From a virus: DNA of 28,451 nt. Where the stretch lies: the IMG/VR virus record IMGVR_UViG_3300026519_000055, positions 1 through 28,451 of that record; one strand, 5' to 3'. The notes beneath the pieces were generated by a model that worked only from the letters and a program-made list of their open reading frames with translations, searched no databases and was not told where the DNA came from. Shown one piece after another: positions 20,147-27,240 of this stretch; position 1 is the first letter of the stretch, and each line of letters starts with the position of its first letter. The position numbers and the translations under genes are program-made.

Positions 20147-20452
20147 ATGAATTGCATGGAGTTCGTCATACGGTTTGAGAAAAGGTTGCCATGGGCTTGG
20201 GAACAATGGCCCACAAATACGCATGTTGACCCTGCTGCAGTTGATCTTGGGACCACCCCGCCGGAGTCACTTGACATCTTGTCAGCGATACGCTTTTGCA
20301 AAGAGTGTGAGGAGCGGGGCCATAGCGGGAAAGAGCCGGGTTGGGTCGGGCCACACTTGCTCGGCGTCGCCAGCAAGGGAGAACCGAGAGCGACGAATGA
20401 ATACATCACACACTACTCAAAGTGGGGCACTGCCCCAGCAGGAAGCGATTGA
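20147..20452 (+). CDS. Hypothetical protein between portal and protease, 101 aa
   Basis: ATG 20147 has AAGGA eight bases upstream and is two bases after the portal stop; GTG 20141 overlapping that stop is an alternative. The sequence has a helical start (MEFVIRFEKRLPWAWEQWP) and SLDILSAIRFCKECEERGHSGKEPGW, a small cluster with two cysteines and a histidine. There is one base between its stop and the protease start. No family was recognised; the position suggests a head-assembly accessory. Confidence 0.55.
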   Translation: MNCMEFVIRFEKRLPWAWEQWPTNTHVDPAAVDLGTTPPESLDILSAIRFCKECEERGHSGKEPGWVGPHLLGVASKGEPRATNEYITHYSKWGTAPAGSD

Positions 20453-20453
20453 C

Positions 20454-21146
20454 ATGACCACAACCATTATCGACCGCATCCGTAACCGACACCACCTTGG
20501 AGCAAGCAGCCCCATTGGTGTGCGTGGTTCGTTCGGAAAGGATGTGGAGGTTGACACAAACAACGGCAATCGGGACATCCTTGTGATCGCCAACACCGAC
20601 GACATCGACCTCGACACCGAAGTAGTTGTTCCACGCGGCGCAGACACCTCGTACTTCTTCAAGAACGGCAAGATATTTGCCGACCACTGGTACGACCTTG
20701 ATAAATGCGTCGGCTCGCTGAGGAAGGCTATCGCAGTCCCAAATACCCAAGACCATCGGGCGTGGAAGGTGAGGATTAGGGTGGCTTCCACCCCGCTTGG
20801 TGACGATGTTCTGACGATGGCCCGCGAGGCAGGGATTGGTTCGAGCATCGGCTTTGAGCCTACCGACTTTGGTTCACCCACTGAGGAAGAAGAGAAGGCG
20901 TACGGTCGTGACGGAGTTGTACCAAAGTCCGTCGTCCGTGAATGGAAGTGGCTCGAACTCAGCCTTACTTGTATGCCGTGTAACGTGGCGTGCCAGGGCG
21001 GTGTAATGAGCGTCGACGAAACCAGGATTGCAGCAATGGACGACCTGGTTACAAAGGGGCGAATCAAACGAGAATCAGCTGCGATGTTCGGCCTGGCCGA
21101 TGCGGCCCCCCCACCGCGCGGGCGTGTGATTGTGATGGGACTGTGA
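20454..21146 (+). CDS. Prohead protease (HK97-like, peptidase U35)
   Basis: ATG 20454 follows an AGGA site; ATG 20397 in the same frame would overlap the previous gene. The 230-residue protein shows the HK97 prohead protease layout: strand ILVIANTDDIDLDTEVV, a histidine in IFADHWYD (H78), RIRVASTPLGDDVLTMAREAG and the serine motif GIGSSIGFEP (S130/S131), followed by WLELSLTCMP. It would cleave the N-terminal scaffold part of the capsid protein encoded at 21844. Confidence 0.85.
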   Translation: MTTTIIDRIRNRHHLGASSPIGVRGSFGKDVEVDTNNGNRDILVIANTDDIDLDTEVVVPRGADTSYFFKNGKIFADHWYDLDKCVGSLRKAIAVPNTQDHRAWKVRIRVASTPLGDDVLTMAREAGIGSSIGFEPTDFGSPTEEEEKAYGRDGVVPKSVVREWKWLELSLTCMPCNVACQGGVMSVDETRIAAMDDLVTKGRIKRESAAMFGLADAAPPPRGRVIVMGL

Positions 21147-21147
21147 C

Positions 21148-21234
21148 ATGTTGAACAGGCGCTCATTCATCAAGTGGACAGGTGTATCCGCAGCCCTGGC
21201 ACCATTCATTGACAGGATACAAGACTCTAAATGA
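21148..21234 (+). CDS. 28-residue peptide resembling a Tat signal
   Basis: ATG 21148 lies one base after the protease stop, and the TGA stop overlaps the next start (ATGA). The peptide contains NRRSFIKWTG followed by a short hydrophobic run (VSAALAPF), matching the twin-arginine export motif (S/T-R-R-x-F-L-K) but with no mature protein behind it. The ribosome site is weak. It may be a real membrane micropeptide, a translational coupler for the next gene, or a remnant of an exported protein. Confidence 0.5.
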   Translation: MLNRRSFIKWTGVSAALAPFIDRIQDSK

Positions 21235-21698
21235 CAACCATGACAACATGCCAAAAATGTGAAGGCCTTTGCCGGATGATCGAGCAGGCCGCATGGTCGC
21301 CCGAGCAGATCGAGGCGTATGTAGCCAAGCCCGTAGCCTATGAATGCAAAGGAGCTGGTGTGAAAGACCTCACGCTCGGACTGAGTGTGGCCCACACCAA
21401 GTGGGTCTGGAAGCCACGCGCAGATCGTAGCCCTGAACACCAGACAGACTACGACCGGCTTGAGGAGTCGCTTATCGCCTATGGCCTCAAGAGCCCTGTG
21501 ATCTGTTGGGAGGGGCATGTCTTATTTGGACTGCGACGAGTAGAGATCATCCAGCGGCTCGGGCTGCACGAGTACATTTCCGTTATCAACATCACAGAAG
21601 ATGTCCGGCGTTTTTGGAAGTACGACATTGAGCGGATCAACCGGCACCTCAAGCCGATAGCGGCGATTGATCTTGACACAACCCGCGGTCTCTGGTAG
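21231..21698 (+). CDS. ParB/sulfiredoxin-fold-like protein with N-terminal cysteines, 155 aa
   Basis: ATG 21231 overlaps the stop of the 28-residue peptide. Residues 7-14 contain three cysteines (C7, C10, C14). Residues ~75-120 (LEESLIAYGLKSPVICWEGHVLFGLRRVEIIQRLGLHEYISVINI) have the spacing of a ParB-type nucleotide-binding domain, with FGLRR in place of the GERR box. The last part is helical. The -35 box of the capsid promoter lies inside its 3' end (21673). It is the second ParB-fold protein in the window; the match is weaker than for the gene at 14265. Confidence 0.55.
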   Translation: MTTMTTCQKCEGLCRMIEQAAWSPEQIEAYVAKPVAYECKGAGVKDLTLGLSVAHTKWVWKPRADRSPEHQTDYDRLEESLIAYGLKSPVICWEGHVLFGLRRVEIIQRLGLHEYISVINITEDVRRFWKYDIERINRHLKPIAAIDLDTTRGLW

Positions 21699-21701
21699 TA
21701 T
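21673..21701 (+). promoter_or_regulatory. Promoter for the capsid operon
   Basis: TTGACA (21673-21678), a 17-base spacer and TAGTAT (21696-21701). The box layout is the same as at 699. Transcription would start near 21708, 136 bases before the capsid start. Confidence 0.7.
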
Positions 21702-21708
21702 TGACCAG

Positions 21709-21765
21709 ACGCCCAGGCAGGGCGTTACCAAGTTCCTGTGTCGGCAGATGCCCGATGCGTATCGG
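21709..21765 (+). promoter_or_regulatory. Capsid mRNA leader hairpins
   Basis: ACGCCC (21709-21714) pairs with GGGCGT (21720-21725) exactly at the predicted RNA start. CCGAT (21752-21756) pairs with ATCGG (21761-21765) around GCGT. A stem at the 5' end can protect mRNA from decay, which would suit a capsid message. Confidence 0.5.
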
Positions 21766-21843
21766 CTCCCACGAGGTTGAGCCCTGAACGCAACCGCGAT
21801 GCCCTGAGCAGGCGTGTTTCACACTCAAAACAAGGGCACCACC

Positions 21844-23394
21844 ATGAAGAAAGTCAAGGTACAATTTGCGCGCGCGCTGAAGATCGCTCGTGCCAACGGC
21901 TACGAAGGACCGTCAACCTTCCCCGAGGTCAAAGCGTGGATGGAAGACAAGGAGAACATCGTCGACGCGGAGGGCCGAGACATCGAGGTCGTCAAGACCG
22001 TCACTATCGCTGTTTCTTCCGACAAAGGCGAGGAGGTCCAGTTTGTCGACAACACCATGCCAAACACCACAGAAGAGCCAGTCGAAGAGCTTACAAAGGC
22101 GGAAGATGAGGAAGACGAGGAAGACGAGACTGAGAAGACGATCACCATCTCAGACTTCAAGCGGCTCCGTGCCAAGGCACGAAAGCTCGAAGGGCTCGAA
22201 GGCATCAAGGCGAGCGGCGTTAACCGAGTGCTCGCAGAGACCGCCGAGAAATACACTGCGTCAATTCACGAGAACATCGCGGCCTCGAAGGCTTACAACC
22301 GCCGGGCAAAGAGCCCGCAACCAGGCCAGACTCCTACCGTGTGGAGTAGCGCGGACGAGGCCGAGGCGTTTGGCGCGTTCTCGCGCTTGGCATTTATGGG
22401 CCAGCGCGAATACGGGCAGAAGGCTCGTGATAAAGAAATTATGGCCAAGGCCAACATCACGACTACTTTCACTTCGGCCGGCGCGTTGATCCCGCCGGCG
22501 TTTACCCCCAGGTTGATCGACCTCCGGGAAAGCTACGGCGTTTTTCAGGGTCTTGCGCAAAACGAAACGATGTCTTCCGACATCCAAAGCTTCCCGCGCA
22601 GAACGGGCGACCTGACGGTTTATTCACCCGGCGAGGCAGGAACGATTACCGAGTCCAACATGTCGTTCGATGGGGTCGAGATTCTCGCCCGAAAGCGGGC
22701 TGTTATCTCGAAACTCAGCAACGAATCAATTGATGATTCTGCGCTGAATATTTCGGACGTCGTTGCCACAAACATCTCGTGGTCGTTTTCAAAAGACATC
22801 GACGAACGGGGGTTCAATGGTGACGGCACAAGCATGTACGCCGGTGATGTTGGTATTCGCGAAAAGCTCAAGGGCTTGAGTTCAACAATCGCAGACATTG
22901 CTGGGCTCTTTGTCGGTTCTGGCAATCTCTACAGTGAACTGGTGCTGGCCGACTTTGAGTCTGTTCTTGGTCTCCACCCAGACTTTGATACTCCTCTCGG
23001 CGAGCCTAAGTGGATCGTCAACAAGCGGTTCTACACCGAAGTTATGATGAGGCTCGCGCTCGCTTCCGGCGGCGTCACAGCGCTGGAAATCGAGGGCAAG
23101 CGCGCAAATGTGTTTCTTGGGTACCCGGTCGTGTTCGCGCGGTCGATGCCACGGACAGAAGCCAACTCGCAGGTCTGCGCGTTGTTCGGCAACATCGACG
23201 CCGGGGCTATGTACGGAGACCGGAAGACAATGGAGATTGCCACCAGCTCCGATCGTTACTTCGAGCAGGACAGTATCGCCATTCGCGGCATTATGAGGTC
23301 AGGCATCACCGTCCACGATGTGGGCAATGCCAGCGCAACAGAAGCCGACCGCGAACCTGGGCCGATCGTCGGACTCATCACAAGGGCAAGCTAA
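21844..23394 (+). CDS. Major capsid protein (HK97 fold) with N-terminal scaffold domain, 516 aa
   Basis: ATG 21844 has AAGGGC upstream. Residues 1-200 form a charged scaffold-like part with a strongly acidic run (about 77-98, rich in E and D). From about residue 200 the sequence is that of an HK97-type capsid: NITTTFTSAGALIPPAF, SFPRRTGDLTVYSPGEAG, ILARKRAVISKLSNES, KDIDERGFNGDG, WIVNKRFYTEV, NVFLGYPVVFARSMP and IAIRGIMRSGITVHD. The protease encoded upstream probably removes the first ~200 residues near KEIMAK. Mature chains would form the icosahedral shell. Strong promoter and leader fit high expression. Confidence 0.93.
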   Translation: MKKVKVQFARALKIARANGYEGPSTFPEVKAWMEDKENIVDAEGRDIEVVKTVTIAVSSDKGEEVQFVDNTMPNTTEEPVEELTKAEDEEDEEDETEKTITISDFKRLRAKARKLEGLEGIKASGVNRVLAETAEKYTASIHENIAASKAYNRRAKSPQPGQTPTVWSSADEAEAFGAFSRLAFMGQREYGQKARDKEIMAKANITTTFTSAGALIPPAFTPRLIDLRESYGVFQGLAQNETMSSDIQSFPRRTGDLTVYSPGEAGTITESNMSFDGVEILARKRAVISKLSNESIDDSALNISDVVATNISWSFSKDIDERGFNGDGTSMYAGDVGIREKLKGLSSTIADIAGLFVGSGNLYSELVLADFESVLGLHPDFDTPLGEPKWIVNKRFYTEVMMRLALASGGVTALEIEGKRANVFLGYPVVFARSMPRTEANSQVCALFGNIDAGAMYGDRKTMEIATSSDRYFEQDSIAIRGIMRSGITVHDVGNASATEADREPGPIVGLITRAS

Positions 23395-23412
23395 CCACAC
23401 AAGGAGCTTCAC

Positions 23413-23886
23413 ATGGGAGCTATTGGAACAGCGTCACAAACGATTCGCACCGTGGTTTGCATTCAGCCGCAAGCCATCAAAAACAATGCAGAATGGGTCG
23501 GCTCGACGGGATCGACGCCCGTAACTGTCGACACAGCAGCTTCTGGTGTCAAATACAACAGCGCTCGCGTCATGTTCGCGCTCGGGGCTACAGATGTCAC
23601 GATCGCCGGTATGAATGTCATGGAATCAGACGATGATTTGACCTATGCCGAAATCCCCGGGCTCGACTTCACCACAGATGGCACCGCGCCTTCTGCGACT
23701 GACGACAACAAGACATTCGCGGCATTTGTTGACCTTCGAGACAAAAAGCGATACATGCAGCTTTACGCTGTTGCCGGAAACGGAACATCTGGTTCGTATC
23801 TTTGCGCGTGGGTCGACTTGTTCGACGCGACGGAGACTCCGGCCAATACGGCAGATCGCAACAACTCGCAGGAACTCTTCGCATAA
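23413..23886 (+). CDS. Probable head decoration or virion protein, 157 aa
   Basis: ATG 23413 follows AAGGAG. The protein is beta-rich and small-residue rich (YNSARVMFALGATDVTIAGMNVMESDDDLTYAEIPG, FAAFVDLRDKKRYMQLYAVAGNGTSGSYLCAWVDL) without helices or cysteine clusters beyond two. Similar short beta proteins directly after the capsid gene often decorate the head, but some are structural proteins of unknown place. A hairpin at 23897 follows. Confidence 0.6.
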   Translation: MGAIGTASQTIRTVVCIQPQAIKNNAEWVGSTGSTPVTVDTAASGVKYNSARVMFALGATDVTIAGMNVMESDDDLTYAEIPGLDFTTDGTAPSATDDNKTFAAFVDLRDKKRYMQLYAVAGNGTSGSYLCAWVDLFDATETPANTADRNNSQELFA

Positions 23887-23896
23887 ACCATCCAAT

Positions 23897-23928
23897 CACC
23901 CGCAGTCCCAAAAGGTTGCGGGTGCTTT
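23897..23928 (+). promoter_or_regulatory. Intergenic hairpin with ribosome-site-like bases in its loop
   Basis: CACCCGCA (23897-23904) pairs with TGCGGGTG (23917-23924), an 8-bp stem. The 12-base loop contains AAAAGG, and CTTT then precedes the ATG at 23929. It could be a weak terminator lowering expression after the decoration gene or a structure that presents the ribosome site. Confidence 0.45.
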
Positions 23929-24105
23929 ATGAAACTCACACTCAAACAGCCGTACCTCCAATGGCAGGCGGGCGATGTGGTCAACCTTCCGTCGGGGGTT
24001 GCCAAGACATTGATCGCGCTAGGGAAGGCCGTAGCAACGCCGCAGACCAAGGTGGTTTTGAGATCACCAAGAAACAAGGGCGCAGGTCTGACCCGCATCA
24101 ACTGA
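23929..24105 (+). CDS. Small hypothetical protein, 58 aa
   Basis: ATG 23929 begins directly after the hairpin. The product starts MKLTLKQPYLQWQAGDVVNLPSG and continues AKTLIALGKAVATP, with a basic C-terminus (RSPRNKGAGL). The pattern of a short beta segment, then an LIxxGKA helix and a basic end is seen in small proteins between capsid and adaptor genes of many tailed phages. A connector or head-completion role is possible; nothing proves it. Confidence 0.6.
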   Translation: MKLTLKQPYLQWQAGDVVNLPSGVAKTLIALGKAVATPQTKVVLRSPRNKGAGLTRIN

Positions 24106-24114
24106 GGGTTCTTT

Positions 24115-24729
24115 ATGCCGGTTATAACGCAAGCCGACTACAAGACTTGGGCCGGTATCACCGGGAGCGACCTTGACGCATGGCTCGCACTTATACTGCC
24201 CGCCGCTCAATCTCGCGCAGAAGAGTGGTGCGACCGTGAGTTCGACTCGAAATCTAGGACCGAGTTCTACGACAGCTTCGGTGCAGGGAGCATCCAACTC
24301 CGAAGCACACCGGTGACTGCCGTTGAAAGCGTGAGCTACCTCTCCGGCACTTCAAGCGGTGTGCCGAGCTACACAGCCTTTGACTCAAGCTCGTATTGGT
24401 TCGACGGAGACAGCGGCCTGCTAAGCCGATTCACGGCCTTTGATGTGTTCCCGTCCAAACTCGACCGCGACGGCACGCCAGTGTGGCCGGAAGGTACCAG
24501 GGGCATCAAGGTGGTCTACACAGGGGGCTATACAGATGCTCCAGACGGGCTCAAGCTTGCAATGTATTCTCTTGTCGACAACTTGCGAGCGAAGCGAGGA
24601 AAGGGCGCCATGATGCAATCAGAGTCGATGGGAAGCTACTCGTACACACGCGCGGCTCTGACGAGCGAGACAACAGACCAGCTGATGCGTGAGTTCGGAT
24701 TCACCCCTTATCGAAGGGGGATGGCATGA
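24115..24729 (+). CDS. Head-tail adaptor (gp6-like connector), 204 aa
   Basis: Helical N-terminus (DYKTWAGITGSDLDAWLALILPAAQSRAEEWCDREFDS) followed by a beta-rich middle (RTEFYDSFGAGSIQLRSTPVTAVESVSY) and the typical WPEGTRGIKVVYTGGYTDAPDGLKLAMYSLVDNLRA part of phage adaptor proteins. Such proteins sit under the portal ring and begin the tail connection. The start is ATG 24115, nine bases after the small gene's stop. It overlaps the next gene by four bases. Confidence 0.8.
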   Translation: MPVITQADYKTWAGITGSDLDAWLALILPAAQSRAEEWCDREFDSKSRTEFYDSFGAGSIQLRSTPVTAVESVSYLSGTSSGVPSYTAFDSSSYWFDGDSGLLSRFTAFDVFPSKLDRDGTPVWPEGTRGIKVVYTGGYTDAPDGLKLAMYSLVDNLRAKRGKGAMMQSESMGSYSYTRAALTSETTDQLMREFGFTPYRRGMA

Positions 24730-25082
24730 CCATTGTCTTTGATACTATTCTTTTTAACAGCGAAGCGACGATCACGGCTACCACATGGTCTACCTCGTCG
24801 TCTGACGGCTCTATATCTCGCGCCGATGGCACAGCTCAAACCAATGTGCCCTGCCGTATTAACGCGATGAACGCATCGGAGTCGATTAGGATCGGTCGCG
24901 AGTTCGGGCAGACGACATTCGAGGGGTTCTTTCCAACCCAGCTTGGTGATGGTACGTCGGTCGTGCTGACAACCGACTCCAAGGTGGTGGTTGGTTCTGT
25001 GACTTACCGGGTACTTGGTCCGCCCGTCGACCAGGGTGGGGTTGGCGGACTTTACGCCGTGACGCTGGAGGTTGACCAATGA
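24726..25082 (+). CDS. Head closure (stopper) protein, 118 aa
   Basis: The ATG at 24726 overlaps the adaptor stop. The protein is short and beta-rich (TILFNSEATITATTW, VPCRINAMNASESIRIGREFGQTTFEGFFP, DSKVVVGSVTYRVLGPPVDQGG, YAVTLEVDQ), the pattern of phage head-closure proteins that keep DNA in the head and connect to the tail. The gene order adaptor, stopper, gp10-like, terminator supports this. Sequence similarity itself is weak. Confidence 0.7.
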   Translation: MTIVFDTILFNSEATITATTWSTSSSDGSISRADGTAQTNVPCRINAMNASESIRIGREFGQTTFEGFFPTQLGDGTSVVLTTDSKVVVGSVTYRVLGPPVDQGGVGGLYAVTLEVDQ

Positions 25083-25666
25083 CTTCTACTGTCGAATGGA
25101 AGGGTGATGAGTTCGTCAAGAGTGTCATTATCCCCGCGGCGCACGACGGGCTTGCGGATGCGGCCAGGCGTGTGCAAACCACGATGAGCAATCTGCTCAA
25201 CGGGCCGAGTCCGAGCCTGCCGGGCTCGCCGCCTGGCAATGACACCGGGGCTCTTGTTAACAGCATTGTCCACACAAAGCCTCGCAACTTGCGAGTGAGC
25301 ATCGGCACAAACCTCCCTTATGGACTCACGCTGGAGAAGGGCGCAACGATCATGGCGAGGGGTAAGTTCCTCACCATACCACTCAGCGACAAGGCCAAGC
25401 GGCTTCGGCGTCAGAATGTCAGCTTGCGCAATGTCAAAAGCCCGAAGCTGTCATTCATCCGCACACCAAGTGGCGCGTATTTGGTACGCAATGTAGGTGG
25501 CGCATCGAAGCGCACAGAGTTCTGGTTCAAACTTGTGCAATCGGTGACGATCGCACCACGCCCATGGGCAGCGCCTGCGCTCAAGGCGGCAAAGCCTGCA
25601 TTGCAGGCTGCGTTTAGTAAAGGCATGGAAAAGGGCATCGCAAGGCGTGCTGGGGCCGCACTATGA
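25079..25666 (+). CDS. HK97 gp10-like neck or tail-completion protein, 195 aa
   Basis: The pattern GALVNSIVHT, then RVSIGTNLPYGLTLEKG (residues ~57-90) is the core of HK97 gp10-like proteins, usually written G.L..SI, V.IG...PYA...E.GT. An FLTIPLSDKAKRL segment and a basic region follow, with PRPWAAPALKAA near the end, as in the family. It links head closure to the tail terminator. ATG 25079 overlaps the stop of the preceding gene. Confidence 0.8.
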   Translation: MTSTVEWKGDEFVKSVIIPAAHDGLADAARRVQTTMSNLLNGPSPSLPGSPPGNDTGALVNSIVHTKPRNLRVSIGTNLPYGLTLEKGATIMARGKFLTIPLSDKAKRLRRQNVSLRNVKSPKLSFIRTPSGAYLVRNVGGASKRTEFWFKLVQSVTIAPRPWAAPALKAAKPALQAAFSKGMEKGIARRAGAAL

Positions 25667-26085
25667 ACATTGCCGAACTCACCAAAGTTGTACGGGCGCG
25701 GGCTGTGGCCGACACAGGTACAGGCGGCCTCTTTGAGGCTGGCAACGAGATTATCAACGCCTTCAACGCTTGGCGTGTTGCGCCAAAAACATCTATGCCA
25801 TACGGATGGTTCGAGATTGCGAGCGCGGAACAAGACGACACCATACCGCGCGATGAATACATAGCAACGGTTCGCTTGCACCTGACGACGGATGTTACGG
25901 CTGGGTTCGGATACCCGGATGAAATACTCGATCGGTATTTCGCGCTGTACCACCGATGGACCCCAGCGCTCGTTGGCGGGTGGACGGCTGGCATCATGGT
26001 GTGCAGTCGGTTCGGCATGATCGGCGAGGATAACGAATACCACTTCTGGTTGGACTTTGAACTGCGAGTAAGCAAGGCGGTGTGA
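25663..26085 (+). CDS. Tail terminator protein, 140 aa
   Basis: ATG 25663 overlaps the preceding stop. The protein has a helix, then SMPYGWFEIASAEQDD, DEYIATVRLHLTTDVT, a DEILDRYFALYHRW helix and an ending strand EYHFWLDFELRVSKAV. The alternation of strands and the closing DFELRV strand are typical of tail terminators that cap the tail tube. It is immediately followed by the tail tube gene. Assignment rests mainly on order and secondary-structure pattern. Confidence 0.65.
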   Translation: MNIAELTKVVRARAVADTGTGGLFEAGNEIINAFNAWRVAPKTSMPYGWFEIASAEQDDTIPRDEYIATVRLHLTTDVTAGFGYPDEILDRYFALYHRWTPALVGGWTAGIMVCSRFGMIGEDNEYHFWLDFELRVSKAV

Positions 26086-26086
26086 T

Positions 26087-26881
26087 ATGGCTGGCGTAAC
26101 GATTGGCATTGAGAGCAGCACGACTTGGGCGTCGAGCGAGTTTCTGCTCGCAAAGATCGCAGATATCGGCGGTTCTTACAACGAAACGACAGATATGCAC
26201 GACGTGACGTCTCGCAGTGCTTCGACATTTGCAACCAACACTGTCGGCCTTTCTAGCGCGACCGCCAATATTTCGGGCCGCTTTCCCGCTACAGCGCCGC
26301 TCACTGGTTATGCAGGCAATGTAACAATGGCTGGCAAGTATGGCGACATCAACGATAACGCCGTCAACCTTGTGGGTTTCAGCATTGATTTCAACTGGCC
26401 TTCTATTGAAACGACCAGCAAGATCGCGGGCGAGAGCATTTTCTGGCGGACATTTAAGCCAAGCGTTTATACGGCTACCGGCGTTGTCCGGGTGTTGGTC
26501 GACGAAACCGAGCCGCTCATCAGCGCGGTGAAGGCGGGCGATTCTGTCGTTGCGGCTGTGCTCGACATGGACGGGACCAACACATTTGCGGGTAACATAC
26601 ATATTCACGGGATTGGAATGAGTATGCAGGTTGGCCAGGCCAACACACTTGAGTTCCCGTTCACATTTATTGGTGCCGTGACGGCCGTTGGTTCCGGCAA
26701 CTTCTTTGCTGCCGGCGCTGTGCCTTTGGTGACGCCACAGACGCTTGTTGTGAGCGCTGCAAGTGGCCGGCAGTATTCTGGCTCTGCTTTTCCGACGCGC
26801 GTCGGCGTCAACTTGAACATCGGCAGCCCGATCGAAGTGAGTGTGGACGCGCAGTTCACCGGTGTGGTCACACCTGGATAG
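26087..26881 (+). CDS. Major tail (tube) protein, 264 aa
   Basis: ATG 26087 lies one base after the previous stop. The sequence is beta-rich with typical tube features: ESSTTWASSEFLLAKIADIGG (start), MHDVTSRSAST, TGYAGNVTMAGKYGD, then WRTFKPSVYTATGVVRVLVDE, MDGTNTFAGNIHIHGIGM and LEFPFTFIGAV. A GxxxSxxxT-rich C-terminus may be an added domain. Position between tail terminator and tape measure, length and fold pattern all agree. Confidence 0.8.
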   Translation: MAGVTIGIESSTTWASSEFLLAKIADIGGSYNETTDMHDVTSRSASTFATNTVGLSSATANISGRFPATAPLTGYAGNVTMAGKYGDINDNAVNLVGFSIDFNWPSIETTSKIAGESIFWRTFKPSVYTATGVVRVLVDETEPLISAVKAGDSVVAAVLDMDGTNTFAGNIHIHGIGMSMQVGQANTLEFPFTFIGAVTAVGSGNFFAAGAVPLVTPQTLVVSAASGRQYSGSAFPTRVGVNLNIGSPIEVSVDAQFTGVVTPG

Positions 26882-26925
26882 GGGGCTGTGGTGTCGCGTA
26901 ACGAACAACAGCTCAGTGATGGTGG

Positions 26926-27189
26926 TTATCGTTTGCTGGCGCGTCGGTGTAACCACATGCACAGAGCAGCGATAGCGCAACCAAATGCCAGAAGTGAACC
27001 GCTGATGACAAGAATGTATCTGTGGGCTGTAATGTCGTCAACAGTTCGTGGATCATTGAAAAGCAGCAAGAATGCCAAGAACGCGGCCCCAACGCTTCCT
27101 GGAATGAAACCGAAAGCAACTCCGAGAGCTGGAATGGACTGGCTCCGTCGGTGCTCGTCTAATGCTTCACGGATGTCGTTTTTGTCCAT
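26926..27189 (-). CDS. Antisense two-span membrane protein, 87 aa
   Basis: This gene is read from the minus strand between tail tube and tape measure. ATG (27189-27187) has AGAGAGG seven bases upstream; a start nine codons further up lacks a ribosome site. Two hydrophobic spans (about residues 22-44 and 58-80) are separated by a short DPRTVDDITAHR loop, with a cytoplasmic DEHRR start and HRRASKR end. It has its own promoter at 27212-27240. It looks like a moron, for example for superinfection control, but no family was recognised. A + strand frame opposite (26888-27235) has unnatural composition. Confidence 0.65.
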   Translation of the reverse strand: MDKNDIREALDEHRRSQSIPALGVAFGFIPGSVGAAFLAFLLLFNDPRTVDDITAHRYILVISGSLLAFGCAIAALCMWLHRRASKR

Positions 27190-27211
27190 AGCTCGCCTCT
27201 CTTTCAAACTC

Positions 27212-27240
27212 AACATAGGAGAAGGCTATGGGTAAGTCAA
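27212..27240 (-). promoter_or_regulatory. Promoter for the antisense membrane gene
   Basis: On the minus strand TTGACT (27240-27235), a 17-base spacer and TATGTT (27217-27212) precede the gene by about 23 bases. The boxes lie across the start of the tape measure gene, so transcription from here would run against late transcription. Confidence 0.55.

Noticed and set aside
20397-20453. Protease start at ATG 20397
   Set aside because: It would overlap the preceding gene by 56 bases; ATG 20454 follows AGGA and leaves one base between genes.
26888-27235. + strand frame as a tail assembly chaperone
   Set aside because: Composition is unlike known chaperones (basic, serine/methionine-rich), while the minus strand gives two clean membrane spans, a ribosome site and a promoter. 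A weak GGGGGG upstream leaves slight doubt.
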